Program-made: the position numbers and the translations under genes
Shown here: positions 20,077 through 29,305 of the stretch, in pieces
Layout of the letters: every line of letters starts with the position of its first letter
Position numbering within the stretch: position 1 is the first letter of the stretch
The notes under the pieces: model-generated
What the model was told of the DNA's origin: nothing
What the model saw: only the letters and a program-made list of their open reading frames with translations
Databases searched by the model: none
From: CAYFYS01 sp965202905
Lineage (GTDB): Bacteria > Pseudomonadota > Alphaproteobacteria > MPNO01
Assembly (NCBI GenBank): GCA_965202905.1
Contig: OZ241868.1
Coordinates: forward strand, 3,348,001 to 3,412,000
Reading direction: 5' to 3'
DNA length: 64,000 bases

Positions 20077-21903
20077 CTACTCCACCGTGACCGACTTCGC
20101 CAGGTTGCGCGGTTGGTCGACATCGGCGCCCTTGAGCACCGCGACGTGATAGGCGAGGAGCTGGGCCGGGATGGCGTAGAGGATGGGCGCGACGAACGGG
20201 TCGATCTCGGGTAGTTCGATGGTGGCCGCGGCCATCGCGCCGAGCCGCTCGACGCCCTTCTTGTCGGACAGGAAAATCACCCGGCCGCCGCGCGCGATGA
20301 CCTCCTGCATGTTCGACGCCGTCTTGTCGAACAGCTCGTCGGACGGCGCGATCACGATCACCGGGACATGCTCGTCGATCAGCGCGATCGGGCCGTGCTT
20401 CATCTCGCCGGCGGCATAGCCTTCGGCGTGGATATAGCTGACCTCCTTGAGCTTGAGCGCACCCTCCAACGCGATCGGGTAGCCGGTGCCGCGGCCGAGG
20501 AACAGGACATCGCGCGCCGCGACCACCTCGCGGGCGAGCCCGGCGATGTGCTCGTCGTGACAGAGCACATCGTTGGCGCGCGACGGGATTTCGGTCAGCG
20601 CATGGCACAGCCGGGCCTCCCGTTCGCGGTCGATCGCCCCGCGCCCGGCGGCCATGCCGATCGCCAGACAGGCGAGCGTGACGAGCTGAGTGGTGAACGC
20701 CTTGGTCGAGGCGACGCCGATTTCGGGCCCGGCCCGGGTCCGCAGCACGATGTCGGATTCGCGGGCCACCGAGCTCTCGGCCACGTTGACGACCGAGACG
20801 ATATGCTGGCCCTGGCCGCGTGCATAGCGCAGGGCCGCCAGCGTGTCGGCGGTCTCGCCCGACTGAGAGATGAACAGCGCCATCCCGCCCCGGGGCATCG
20901 CCGCCTGGCGGTAGCGGAACTCCGAAGCGATGTCGACCTCGACCGGCGCCTTGGCGATCTGCTCCAGCCAATACCTGGCGACCAGCCCGGCATGATAGGA
21001 GGTGCCGCAGGCGACCACGGTCACCTTGCTCACCTGCCCCGGATCGAAGGGCATCGCCGGCAGGGTAATCCTGCCGTTCCAGGGATTGAGCACGGCGTGC
21101 AGCGTGTCGCCCATCACCGCCGGCTGCTCGTAGATCTCCTTGAGCATGAAATGGGGATAGTTCCCCTTGCCGATCATCGCGCCCGACATCGCCGTCTGCT
21201 TGATCTCGCGCTTGACGATCGCGCCGTCCTGGTCGTGGATCACCGCGCCGTCCGGCCGCACCTCGGCCCAATCGCCCTCTTCGAGGTAGCAGATCCGCCG
21301 GGTCAGCGGCGCCAGCGCCAGCGCATCGGACCCCAGATACATTTCGCCGTCGCCATATCCGATGGCAAGCGGGCTGCCGCGCCGCGCGCCGACCAGCAGG
21401 TCGTTGTGCCCGGCAAACAGGATCGCGAGCGCGAACGCGCCCTCGATCCGCTTCAGCGCCGCGGCGACCGCCTGCTGGGGCGTCCTGCCCTTGCTCAGAT
21501 GGTGGCTGATCAGATGCACGACCGCCTCGGTGTCGGTGTCGGTGGCGAAATCGTGCCCGGCATCGGTCAGCTCGCGCCGCAGGTCCTGGAAGTTCTCGAT
21601 AATGCCGTTGTGGACCAGCGCGACCCGGCCGTCGGCGTGGGGATGGGCGTTGGTGATGTTGGGCTGGCCGTGGGTGGCCCAGCGCGTGTGTCCGATGCCG
21701 ACCGGGCCGTCCAGCGGCTCCCGGGCGACGATGTGCTCGAGGTTGACGATCCTGCCTTCCGAGCGGCGGCGCTCGACATGGCCGTTGACCAGGGTGGCGA
21801 TCCCGGCGGAATCGTAGCCGCGGTATTCCAGCCGTTTCAGCCCGTCGATCAGCAGCGGGGCTGCGGCGCCGGACCTGCTGATGATGCCGATGATGCCGCA
21901 CAT
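20077..21903 (-). CDS. glmS: glutamine-fructose-6-phosphate aminotransferase (isomerizing)
   Basis: The 608-residue enzyme makes glucosamine-6-phosphate, the first step to UDP-GlcNAc. The N-terminal glutaminase domain starts MCGIIGIISRSG with the catalytic Cys at position 2 after Met removal, followed by LEYRGYDSAGIATL. Two SIS domains follow (CGTSYHAGLVARYWLE, FISQSGETADTLAALRYA), and the end is LAKSVTVE. It starts 4 bp after the glmU stop with a GGAGG site, so the pair is an operon. Confidence 0.97.
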   Translation of the reverse strand: MCGIIGIISRSGAAAPLLIDGLKRLEYRGYDSAGIATLVNGHVERRRSEGRIVNLEHIVAREPLDGPVGIGHTRWATHGQPNITNAHPHADGRVALVHNGIIENFQDLRRELTDAGHDFATDTDTEAVVHLISHHLSKGRTPQQAVAAALKRIEGAFALAILFAGHNDLLVGARRGSPLAIGYGDGEMYLGSDALALAPLTRRICYLEEGDWAEVRPDGAVIHDQDGAIVKREIKQTAMSGAMIGKGNYPHFMLKEIYEQPAVMGDTLHAVLNPWNGRITLPAMPFDPGQVSKVTVVACGTSYHAGLVARYWLEQIAKAPVEVDIASEFRYRQAAMPRGGMALFISQSGETADTLAALRYARGQGQHIVSVVNVAESSVARESDIVLRTRAGPEIGVASTKAFTTQLVTLACLAIGMAAGRGAIDREREARLCHALTEIPSRANDVLCHDEHIAGLAREVVAARDVLFLGRGTGYPIALEGALKLKEVSYIHAEGYAAGEMKHGPIALIDEHVPVIVIAPSDELFDKTASNMQEVIARGGRVIFLSDKKGVERLGAMAAATIELPEIDPFVAPILYAIPAQLLAYHVAVLKGADVDQPRNLAKSVTVE

Positions 21904-21907
21904 CGAT

Positions 21908-23293
21908 TCAGCCCTCCTCGAGGCGCTTCACCGTTGGCGCCCGTGTGGCTTCTTTCTCGGCCTGGCGGCGCCTGCGGAAGCTCTCCGCCCAGCCGTCCTT
22001 GACCGTCTGCCCGGCGCGCTCGACGGCCAGCGCATCGGCCGGCACGTCGCGGGTGATCACGCTGCCGGCGCCGGTGATCGCGCCCGGGCCGATGGTGACC
22101 GGCGCGACCAGCGAGGTGTTGGAGCCGATGAACGCGCCGGCGCCGATCTCGGTGTGCGTCTTGAAGAAGCCGTCGTAGTTGCAGGTGATCGTGCCCGCAC
22201 CGAGATTGGCTTTGGCGCCGACATCGGTATCGCCGATATAGCTCAGATGGTTGACCTTGGCGCCATGCTCCAGGGTCGCGGCCTTGATCTCGACGAAATT
22301 GCCGATCTTGACCTCCGGGCCGATCTTGGCGCCGGGCCGCAGCCGGGCGAACGGGCCGACGATGGCGTCGTCGTCGATCGCCGCCCCTTCGAGGTGGCAG
22401 AAGGCGTTGATCTCCACACGATCGCCGACGGTCACGCCGGGCCCGAAGAAGACCTGCGGCCCGACCCGTACGTCCCGCCCGAGCACGGTATCGAAACTCA
22501 GGAAAACACTGTCCGGGTCGATGAGAGTCGCCCCTCCGGCCATCGCCTTGGCGCGCAGCCTGCGCTGGAGCACGGCCTCCGCGGTCGCCAGCTCGGTTCG
22601 CGCGTTGATGCCCATGACCTCGGCGGCGTCCTCGATCGTGCATACCGCGCAGGCATGTCCCCGGCCGCGGGCGACCGCGACGATATCCGTCAAGTAGTAC
22701 TCGCCCTTGGCGTTGGCGTTGTCGATGGCCTCCAGCAAGAGCAGCAGGCGACGCCCGTCGACCGCCATGATCCCGGCGTTGCACAGGCCGATCTCACGCT
22801 GGGCCCCGGTGGCCTCGCGATGCTCGACGATGGCCTCGAGCGCGCCATCCGGGCCGGTGACCAGCCGGCCGTACCCGGCGGGGTCGTCGGGCCGGAAGCC
22901 CAGCACGACGACGGCGGGATTGGCCGGCGCATGCAGTGCGGCCAGCATCCGGGTCATGGTCTCGGCGGTCAGCAGCGGCGTGTCGCCGAACAGGATCAGC
23001 ACACCGCCGTCGAAGCCGGTCAGGTACGGGCGCGCGGCCAGCACCGCGTGCGCGGTCCCCAGCGGCGGGTCCTGGAAGACCGTCGGTGTGGGCGCGACCG
23101 CCTCGCAGACTTCATCGGCGCCGCTGCCGACCACGACCACGCAGCGGTCGAGCGCGATCTCCGCCAGCCGGTCCAGCACATGGCCGACCATCGCGCGGCC
23201 GGCGATTTCGTGCAGCACCTTGGGCCGGGCAGACGCCATGCGCGTACCCTTGCCGGCAGCAAGCACGACGGCCGCGGATTTCCACTCGATCAT
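21908..23293 (-). CDS. glmU: bifunctional UDP-GlcNAc pyrophosphorylase / GlcN-1-P acetyltransferase
   Basis: The 461-residue protein has the nucleotidyltransferase signature AAVVLAAGKGTRM near its N-terminus, followed by KVLHEIAGRAMV, and a C-terminal left-handed beta-helix of hexapeptide repeats (VFFGPGVTVGDRVEINAF, NLGAGTITCNYDGFFK). It performs the last two steps of UDP-GlcNAc synthesis. The ATG at 23293 (MIEWKSAAV) best fits the family; a longer in-frame ATG at 23365 has no similarity. It is first in the glmU-glmS operon. Confidence 0.96.
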   Translation of the reverse strand: MIEWKSAAVVLAAGKGTRMASARPKVLHEIAGRAMVGHVLDRLAEIALDRCVVVVGSGADEVCEAVAPTPTVFQDPPLGTAHAVLAARPYLTGFDGGVLILFGDTPLLTAETMTRMLAALHAPANPAVVVLGFRPDDPAGYGRLVTGPDGALEAIVEHREATGAQREIGLCNAGIMAVDGRRLLLLLEAIDNANAKGEYYLTDIVAVARGRGHACAVCTIEDAAEVMGINARTELATAEAVLQRRLRAKAMAGGATLIDPDSVFLSFDTVLGRDVRVGPQVFFGPGVTVGDRVEINAFCHLEGAAIDDDAIVGPFARLRPGAKIGPEVKIGNFVEIKAATLEHGAKVNHLSYIGDTDVGAKANLGAGTITCNYDGFFKTHTEIGAGAFIGSNTSLVAPVTIGPGAITGAGSVITRDVPADALAVERAGQTVKDGWAESFRRRRQAEKEATRAPTVKRLEEG

Positions 23294-23381
23294 GGCCAAT
23301 CGCTCATGGATCGTATGCCGGTTCACATTGGCGCGCTGGGGCGCACTGGCGCCGGAAATTGCCACAAAGCCGAATTGGACG

Positions 23382-24230
23382 CTAACGCCGGGTCGTCAGC
23401 TCCCGGTTTCCCCCGCCGCCGCTGAGGTTCGCGCGCGACAGATGCGCGACGACAAGGCCCCAGCGGGTGTCGTATTCGACCCGCACCGGCATTGGCGGCA
23501 CGCCCTCGAAGATCGGCGCAATCCAGATCGTCGCCATGCGCCCTTTGCTGCCGAGCCCGCCATAGTCGCGCTCGCGCTTGCGGCCGTGCAGCATCTCCAT
23601 GTCGACTTGGCAATACAGCGCGGTGCCGGAGAAGGCGGAATAGCGGTTGCGCGACATCTGCTGCTCACCCAGCCGGGCGATGATGAAGTTGAACCGCCGC
23701 TTGCCGTCGAAGACCGGCACCTTGGTATCGCATTCCTGTCCCGACTGGACCACGCGGGACAGGGCCAGGAACGCGCTCGCCACATCGACGGCGCCGCGCA
23801 GCTCATCGGGCGGAACCTCGGCCCGCTTGCGCTTGGATCCGGTGCTGATCACCTTGGGCCCCTCGTCATCGAAGCGCAGGGTCGTCCAGCCCTTCTTGCC
23901 GCGCCAGAGATTCTCTGAATGGGCCCGATCCGGGCGCACGCGGGCGTCGTCGACCTGCCCCGATGCGTTGGTCCGCAGCGACCACGGAAACATGCGCGCG
24001 GCGAAGCCGTGGGTCTTCATCGCGGCTTCAAGGTCGTAGCGGGCGCCCTCGAGCGCCAGGCCGACATTGAGCTTGAGGACTTTCAGCCCGCCGAAATAGA
24101 CCGTGTAGTCGAGGCCGACACCGCGCCGCTTGACGGCCTCGTCCGGGGCGCCGGCGATAGCCGGACCGCCGACCGCCAGCGCCAGAACCAGCCCGGCAAG
24201 CGCGCGCCGCACCGTTGCAGAACCAGCCAT
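23382..24230 (-). CDS. DUF3108 domain-containing exported protein
   Basis: The 282-residue protein has a signal peptide (ALAGLVLALAVGGPAIAGA), then a DUF3108-like domain with LDYTVYFGGLKVLKLNV and a C-terminal stretch MPVRVEYDTRWGLVVAHL. Family members are periplasmic or outer-membrane-associated beta-rich proteins without established function. The start is the ATG at 24230; the upstream in-frame extension is basic and unconserved. It lies 88 bp upstream of glmU on the same strand and could share its transcript. Confidence 0.75.
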   Translation of the reverse strand: MAGSATVRRALAGLVLALAVGGPAIAGAPDEAVKRRGVGLDYTVYFGGLKVLKLNVGLALEGARYDLEAAMKTHGFAARMFPWSLRTNASGQVDDARVRPDRAHSENLWRGKKGWTTLRFDDEGPKVISTGSKRKRAEVPPDELRGAVDVASAFLALSRVVQSGQECDTKVPVFDGKRRFNFIIARLGEQQMSRNRYSAFSGTALYCQVDMEMLHGRKRERDYGGLGSKGRMATIWIAPIFEGVPPMPVRVEYDTRWGLVVAHLSRANLSGGGGNRELTTRR

Positions 24231-24321
24231 GGCGAATCTCCTCGACGCTCCGAACCGCCACTGTATCGGCCTTTTGTCTCGTAAAATCAACCCGAGCGGA
24301 AGGCGGACCGCGCCGGCTTCC

Positions 24322-24350
24322 TTGACACCCGCGCCCGCGGGCCCTTAAAT
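24322..24350 (+). promoter_or_regulatory. promoter of tRNA-Val
   Basis: A consensus -35 box TTGACA (24322-24327) and a -10 box TTAAAT (24345-24350) are 17 bp apart. The predicted start near 24357 lies 10 bp before the mature tRNA 5' end. Confidence 0.65.
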
Positions 24351-24366
24351 CCGCTGCCCGCTGTCC

Positions 24367-24441
24367 GGGCGCGTAGCTCAGTGGGAGAGCGCTCGCCTCA
24401 CACGCGAGAGGTCGCTGGTTCAATCCCAGCCGCGCCCACCA
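24367..24441 (+). tRNA. tRNA-Val (anticodon CAC), CCA encoded
   Basis: A full cloverleaf of 75 nt can be drawn: acceptor GGGCGCG with CGCGCCC, D-arm GCTC...GAGC, anticodon stem CTCGC/GCGAG with loop CTCACAC (anticodon CAC, reading GUG), a T-arm with TGGTTCAATCCCA, and an encoded terminal ACCA. It stands alone, with its own promoter and no obvious hairpin terminator. Confidence 0.96.
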
Positions 24442-24575
24442 TTCTTCCAATTCCCCAATTCCGGCCATGACGACGCCCCCGCCGCGGTAAACGCCGCCGG
24501 GCGCAGACGCGAAGTCCTGTGAGCGCGCGGACCGGCCGTCCGTCGGGGCCGGCGGCCCGGCGCGCCGCGCCCCGA

Positions 24576-25523
24576 TCAGGCGCAGATGCGGTCGATGAAC
24601 TTCTGCGGCACCGGATCGCCCCATTGCGACCCGAACCCGACCGCGCCGTCGATCAGATTGCTGCCGTCGCCGAGATTGAGCCGGTCGCTGTCCGACCAGT
24701 GCTCATGCACCCGCCCCCAGGGGTCGGCCCAATAGTCGAAGACCTGGCTGCCGAGGATGTGCCGGCCGAGTCCCCACATGTGCTCGTATTTGTCGAGGTT
24801 CTTCAGGTACTCGTGGCCGGTGAACACGTCGTCGACATCGGCGACCTCGTAGGACAAATGGTTGAGCCCGGCCCGATCGGCCTGGATGCAGAAGAACACG
24901 TGATGGTCGACATACTCATCGCCCTGGTCGCAGCGGTTGAACGAGCCGACGATGTTGTTCTCCTGGTCCATATAGACATCGTCCGATCCGACGAAGCCGA
25001 ACATCTCGCGGTACCAGGCCACGGAGTCCTTGAGGCTGGTCGCCGCGATCACGCCGTGGCCCATCCGCTTGACCCGCGAGGGGCCGGTGTGGATGCGCAT
25101 CAACTCGCCCACCCGGTTGTGGGATTCCGGGCCCATGTTGAGCCGCTGGAATTTGACCGGGATCGGATCATGCTCCTGCTGGCCGTAGACGACCTCGATC
25201 TGATAGCCGTTCGGCTCGGTCAGCCGGACCCGCTTACCCCCGCCGGGCTCGTCCATGTTTTCGATGCCGGTGGCGCCCGGCGCCTTGGCGATGCGCTCAA
25301 GATCCTCTTCGCCGGCGGCGTTGTAGGCGAAGCCGACGAAGCCGGGATCGCCTTTCTCGGTCACATGGATGAACTGATCGGGATCCGTCCCGCGCATGTA
25401 GAGCGCGTCGTTGGTCCGCTCCACCCGCACCATGCCGAACTCGTTCAGAAACTCCTCCTGCGCGTCGAGGTCCGGCGAGCGCAGACGACCGTATGCGATA
25501 TCTTTCGCCTTGATGATGGACAT
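24576..25523 (-). CDS. extradiol ring-cleavage dioxygenase-like VOC protein
   Basis: The 315-residue protein has two vicinal-oxygen-chelate repeats, the layout of type I extradiol dioxygenases. The N-terminal repeat starts AYGRLRSPDLDAQEEFL; the C-terminal repeat has GHGVIAATSLKDSVAWY (first metal His), AGLNHLSYEVADVDDVF (second His) and DPWGRVHEHWSD (Glu). Such enzymes split catechols or biphenyl diols. The start at 25523 gives MSIIKAKDIAYG after a GGGAGGG run. Proximity to the aromatic-CoA cluster 3-8 kb away fits aromatic catabolism, but the substrate is unknown. Confidence 0.75.
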   Translation of the reverse strand: MSIIKAKDIAYGRLRSPDLDAQEEFLNEFGMVRVERTNDALYMRGTDPDQFIHVTEKGDPGFVGFAYNAAGEEDLERIAKAPGATGIENMDEPGGGKRVRLTEPNGYQIEVVYGQQEHDPIPVKFQRLNMGPESHNRVGELMRIHTGPSRVKRMGHGVIAATSLKDSVAWYREMFGFVGSDDVYMDQENNIVGSFNRCDQGDEYVDHHVFFCIQADRAGLNHLSYEVADVDDVFTGHEYLKNLDKYEHMWGLGRHILGSQVFDYWADPWGRVHEHWSDSDRLNLGDGSNLIDGAVGFGSQWGDPVPQKFIDRICA

Positions 25524-25859
25524 TTTCCCTCCCGCTGTGGCACGTGCCCGCATTGCCCGTTACCGGGGATCATACCATCATCGAGCCGTTGGAGTGTCCA
25601 GGCCATTATCTCGGAGCCATTGTCATCTCGGAGCCATTGTCGCGTAGAGCGGCGGGCGCGCGTTCAAATTCGTCATGCGATGGTTCACATGACCGTGATC
25701 GGCTGGCCCTGCCATCGCTGCCCAACCCCCGTATCGTGCGCCGTTGTCGGCCGGTCCTGACGAATTCGGGCAACCGGCGGGGAGCCGTCGGGCGGCTTGC
25801 GGACCGGACCCGATGGCCTATGTTTCCAGGCGATGCTGGCTGAACCGCAAGGATGTCCG
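25524..25859. other. divergent intergenic region without a recognised gene
   Basis: This 336-bp stretch separates the starts of the extradiol-type gene and the DUF1223 gene. Apart from a 17-bp tandem duplication at 25608-25641, no promoter, RNA or gene is recognised; open frames here are short and noncoding in composition. Confidence 0.6.
25608..25641. repeat. perfect 17-bp tandem duplication
   Basis: The unit ATCTCGGAGCCATTGTC occurs twice, head to tail, at 25608-25624 and 25625-25641. Confidence 0.9.
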
Positions 25860-26615
25860 ATGATGCCTGCCCGCGCCGCAACGGCCTTCGCCGCAGCACT
25901 CCTTTTGGGAACCGTCGCGCTCCTCCCGCGCGCCGAGGCCGCCGACAGCCCCACGGTGGTCGAATTGTATACCTCCCAAGGCTGCTATTCCTGCCCGCCG
26001 GCCGAGCGCCTGCTGGGTGAGCTCGCCAAGCGCCCGGACGTGCTGGCGCTGGAGTTCCACGTCGACTACTGGGACGAGCTGGTCTACGGCGCCGCCGGTA
26101 AATGGCGCGACCCCTTCTCGTCCCCCGCCCACACCGACCGACAGCGCGAATACAACCTCACAATCCGCGGGCGCGGCTCGGTCTACACGCCCCAGATGGT
26201 CGTCGACGGCAGGCTCGAGGTGGTCGGCGCACGGCGCGGCGCGGTCGAGCGCACGCTTCGGCTCGCCAAACGCACGGTCGATCCGCGCATCGAGGTCGCG
26301 ATCGAGACCAGGCCGGACGGCGGCTACACGCTCACGCTGGCCAACGGCCCGGATACGCCGGGCGCGGTGTGGCTGGTCTCGTTCCGCAACGCCGAGACCA
26401 CCCGCGTGCTCCGCGGCGAGAACCAGGGCAAGACGCTGGTCAACCACAACGTCGTCACCGACATGCGCCGGATCGGTCGCTGGTCGGGCGAGACCGGCAC
26501 GATCGAAATCGGCCCGGTCGCATCGGGGCCGGGCGCCGGGTGCGCCGTTCTCGTCCAGACCGATGGGCCGGGGCCGATCCTGGGCGCTGCGGCCTGCCCG
26601 ATGCGGGGCTCGTGA
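25860..26615 (+). CDS. DUF1223 domain-containing exported thioredoxin-fold protein
   Basis: The 251-residue protein has a signal peptide (ATAFAAALLLGTVALLPRAEA) and the DUF1223 hallmark VELYTSQGCYSCPPAERLL with a CxxC, then EFHVDYWDELVYGAAGKW and YTPQMVVDGRLEVVGA. The fold is thioredoxin-like, so a periplasmic redox role is plausible but unproven. The ATG at 25860 follows AAGGAT; a second ATG is at 25863. Its stop overlaps the next start (GTGA). Confidence 0.85.
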   Translation: MMPARAATAFAAALLLGTVALLPRAEAADSPTVVELYTSQGCYSCPPAERLLGELAKRPDVLALEFHVDYWDELVYGAAGKWRDPFSSPAHTDRQREYNLTIRGRGSVYTPQMVVDGRLEVVGARRGAVERTLRLAKRTVDPRIEVAIETRPDGGYTLTLANGPDTPGAVWLVSFRNAETTRVLRGENQGKTLVNHNVVTDMRRIGRWSGETGTIEIGPVASGPGAGCAVLVQTDGPGPILGAAACPMRGS

Positions 26616-27451
26616 TCGTGCCCTGCGCGAGCGCAAACGGCGTAAGCCTCTATTGCGAGGACACTGGCACGGGCGCGCCGGTCGTCTTCGTCCACGAGTT
26701 CGCCGGCGACTGCCGGAGCTGGGAGCCGCAGGTGCGCTATTTCTCCAGGCGCTACCGCTGCATCACCTACAACGCCCGCGGCTACCCGCCCTCGGACGTG
26801 CCCGAGGCGGCGGAAGCCTACGGCCAGTTCCAGGCGGCCGATGACATCGCGAGCGTCCTGGACCACTTCGACATCGCCCGCGCCCACATCGTCGGTCTGT
26901 CGATGGGTGGGTTCGCCGCCGTCCACTTCGGCATGCGTCACGGCGCACGCGCGCGCTCGCTGGTGGTCGCGGGCTGCGGCTACGGCGCGCCGCCCGACAG
27001 GCATGTTGCATTCGCGGACTCGGCGCGGGCACATGCCGAGCGGATCGAGGAGATCGGCATGGCAGCCTTCGCCGCCGACTACAGCGAGACCTCGGCCCGC
27101 CTGACCATGAAGCGCAAGGACCCACGTGGCTTCGCCGAATATCTTGAACAGTTCGGCGCGCACTCCGCGCTCGGCTCGGCGATGCACATGCGTCATGTCC
27201 AGGGCGGCCGGCCCTCGCTCTGGGACTTTTCCGGGCCGCTTTCGGCGCTCGCCATGCCGGTGCTGGTGGTCTCGGGCGATACCGACGGCGATTGCCTGGA
27301 GACCGGCATCTTCCTCAAGCGCACCATCCCGGACTGCGCCTTCTGGCTCGCGCCGGACACCGGCCATGCGGTGAACCTGGAAGAGCCCGACGCCTTCAAC
27401 CGCCAGATCGAGGCCTTCTTCGCCGCTGCCGAGACGCGCAGCCCGGCCTGA
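26612..27451 (+). CDS. alpha/beta fold hydrolase
   Basis: The 279-residue protein has APVVFVHEFAGDCRSWEPQ at the oxyanion region, the nucleophile elbow GLSMGGFAAVHFG (Ser), a late acid in VVSGDTDGDC and the catalytic His in APDTGHAVNLEEP. It fits the haloperoxidase/3-oxoadipate enol-lactonase-like group; the substrate is unknown. The GTG at 26612 overlaps the DUF1223 stop; a GTG at 26618 is an alternative. Translational coupling suggests one operon of two genes. Confidence 0.82.
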   Translation: MIVPCASANGVSLYCEDTGTGAPVVFVHEFAGDCRSWEPQVRYFSRRYRCITYNARGYPPSDVPEAAEAYGQFQAADDIASVLDHFDIARAHIVGLSMGGFAAVHFGMRHGARARSLVVAGCGYGAPPDRHVAFADSARAHAERIEEIGMAAFAADYSETSARLTMKRKDPRGFAEYLEQFGAHSALGSAMHMRHVQGGRPSLWDFSGPLSALAMPVLVVSGDTDGDCLETGIFLKRTIPDCAFWLAPDTGHAVNLEEPDAFNRQIEAFFAAAETRSPA

Positions 27452-27626
27452 GCCGCGCCGTCAGCCAAGGTTCCGCCGGCGCGCCCGGGACGATCGGAGC
27501 CATCGGATACCGGAAATTGGCTCACGAAGCCCGATGGGCCGCAGGTCGGTATCAACCCGCCGGCGACGACATGGATTGCGATTCGCGATCGAGCTGCATT
27601 GTGGCTCGCGTATCGAGAACCGAATC

Positions 27627-27895
27627 ATGAACACCGTCGTCCGCGCTCGTATCGATGAGAAGACCAAGGACGAGGCCACCGCCGTGCTCGACGCGATCGG
27701 TCTCACGGTATCCGACCGGTATCCGACGCCTTTCGCTTGACGATGGTGCGGATCGCCACCGAAAAGCGGCTAACTTTCGAACCGTTGGCGCCCAATGACG
27801 ATACGATCGAAGCCATGAAGGCCGCCCGGCGCGGCGACCTGATCGAGGTCGGTGGCCTGGACGGTCTGATGGCCGATCTGAATGCGGACGATTAG
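27627..27895 (+). pseudogene. dinJ: DinJ/RelB-type antitoxin broken by an 11-bp duplication
   Basis: Codons 1-30 read MNTVVRARIDEKTKDEATAV... to GLTVSD, the ribbon-helix-helix DNA-binding start of DinJ/RelB antitoxins. An exact 11-bp repeat (27706-27716, 27717-27727) then shifts the frame, causing an early stop at 27740. Removing one copy joins it to AFRLTMVRIATEKRLTFEPL and a normal end (LMADLNADD, stop 27893-27895), giving 85 residues, the family's usual size. The last codons overlap the toxin start by 14 bp. Confidence 0.85.
27706..27727 (+). repeat. 11-bp tandem duplication inside dinJ
   Basis: CGGTATCCGAC is repeated exactly, head to tail. The second copy is the sole cause of the dinJ frameshift, since removing it restores the frame to the family-length end. 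Confidence 0.95.
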
Positions 27896-28057
27896 GCGGA
27901 CCGTATCCTTCAAGCGAGACTACAACGCGAGAAGAATGGGCGATTCGCCCGAACCCTCGATGCGGCGATCGAGAATGTCCTTGCCGATCCGGTGGCCGAC
28001 CGGCCTCTGCCCCGGCGCAATCCTCCGCCCGGCCGGCGCACCACCGACAGGCTGTAA
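27882..28057 (+). pseudogene. yafQ: truncated YafQ/RelE-type toxin remnant
   Basis: The N-terminus MRTIRRTVSFKRDYNAR matches YafQ-type mRNA interferases. The frame is then lost by one base near 27931-27937 and resumes as NGRFARTLDAAIENVLAD, then VADRPLPRRN, before stopping at 28055-28057. The C-terminal half, which carries the catalytic His/Asp/Phe residues of YafQ, is absent. The toxin is therefore dead, and with it the whole TA module. Confidence 0.75.
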
Positions 28058-28071
28058 TCCGTCGATCGCGG

Positions 28072-29280
28072 CTATTCGAAGCTTGCGTGCTCGCGCGTCC
28101 GGCCGGCGCCGTCGCGGGCGATTCGATCGGGCGTCGCGACCTGATCGGCCGGCGGACCCTTCATGCCGAAGAAGCGGTGCATGCGGGCGTAGACGACATC
28201 GTGGCGGAGCGCCGGGTCGAGGTCCTTGAACATCTCGTAAAGGATCGGCGAGGGGTCGGGCCACGTGCCCTGGGGGTGCGGGTAGTCGGCGCCGAAGACC
28301 AGAATGTCGCGCAGAATATTGTCCTCATGCTGAATTCCCTGGGCGGCGATAGCGTCCTCTTCGAAGGTCACCCGGATCTGGCGCTTGACGTAAACGCTGG
28401 GCAACGCGTCCAGGCCGGTCTCCGCAAACAGCCCCGGACGCTCCTCCGCCTGGCGGTCCATCCAATGGATCAGGAACGGCACCCAGCCGGCCCGGCATTC
28501 GGCGAACAGGAGCTTCAGCCCCGGATGGCGCATCAGCGCGCCGCAATAAACGATGTCCGCGATCGGCCGGGCGAGCGAGAACGGCGCGCAGGAGAAATAG
28601 GCCATCCGCTCGCCGTGCCCGGTCGGCGGAATCGCGGACTTCGCGCTGCCGCCGATATGGACCGCGCAGACTGTGCCGGTCTCCTCGAAGGCGTCCCAGG
28701 CCGGCTCCCAGCAGGGGTGGAACATCGGCTGCTCGCCGTCGAAGGGGACGAACTCGACCGCACGGCAGCCGAGCGCGGCCAGGCGGCGGATCTCTCCGGG
28801 CACCGAGGCCACATCGAAGACCGGCAGGATCGGCAGGATCATCAGCCGGTCCGGGTCGTGGGCGTTCAGCTCCATTACCCAGTCGTTATAGACCCGGTGG
28901 ACCTCGTGGCGCAGCCCCGGGTCGTCGATGTCCCACTTGCGCGTCGAGCCGAAGCCGACATAGCCGTAGACGCCGCCGTGGTCCATGTGCTCGATCAGCA
29001 GTGCCGGATCGGACGGCGGCAGGGCGCCATCGGGGATGCGCGCGCCGGACCTGCCGAAGAACCGATCGAGCAGGGCGCGGTTTTCGGGACCGTCGGCGGT
29101 GCCGCCGTCTCGCCCGCGGATGATCCGGCCCTCCCAGCTCCACAGGAGCCGGCCGCCGTCCTCGACGACCTTGGGCGCCCGGTCGCTGAACTTCCTGGCG
29201 ACGCGGTCCTGCCAGAGATTGGTTGGGATCCAACGCTGATCCAGGTGGTTGTCCGCGGAATTGTATTTGTAGAGCACCAT
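28072..29280 (-). CDS. amidohydrolase family 2 (ACMSD-like decarboxylase/hydrolase)
   Basis: The 402-residue protein starts MVLYKYNSADNHLDQRW, where the DNHL resembles the metal-binding DxH of the family, and has VCAVHIGGSAKSAIP, LKLLFAECRAGWVPFLIHWM and the C-terminal metal Asp region ILVFGADYPHPQGTWPDP. Such metal-dependent enzymes decarboxylate or hydrolyse aromatic and ring-cleavage acids. It starts 25 bp after the hydratase-lyase gene on the same strand, so both probably act in one aromatic pathway. The substrate is unknown. Confidence 0.78.
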   Translation of the reverse strand: MVLYKYNSADNHLDQRWIPTNLWQDRVARKFSDRAPKVVEDGGRLLWSWEGRIIRGRDGGTADGPENRALLDRFFGRSGARIPDGALPPSDPALLIEHMDHGGVYGYVGFGSTRKWDIDDPGLRHEVHRVYNDWVMELNAHDPDRLMILPILPVFDVASVPGEIRRLAALGCRAVEFVPFDGEQPMFHPCWEPAWDAFEETGTVCAVHIGGSAKSAIPPTGHGERMAYFSCAPFSLARPIADIVYCGALMRHPGLKLLFAECRAGWVPFLIHWMDRQAEERPGLFAETGLDALPSVYVKRQIRVTFEEDAIAAQGIQHEDNILRDILVFGADYPHPQGTWPDPSPILYEMFKDLDPALRHDVVYARMHRFFGMKGPPADQVATPDRIARDGAGRTREHASFE

Positions 29281-29305
29281 GACCTCGTCTCGACCGCAGA
29301 GGCCG

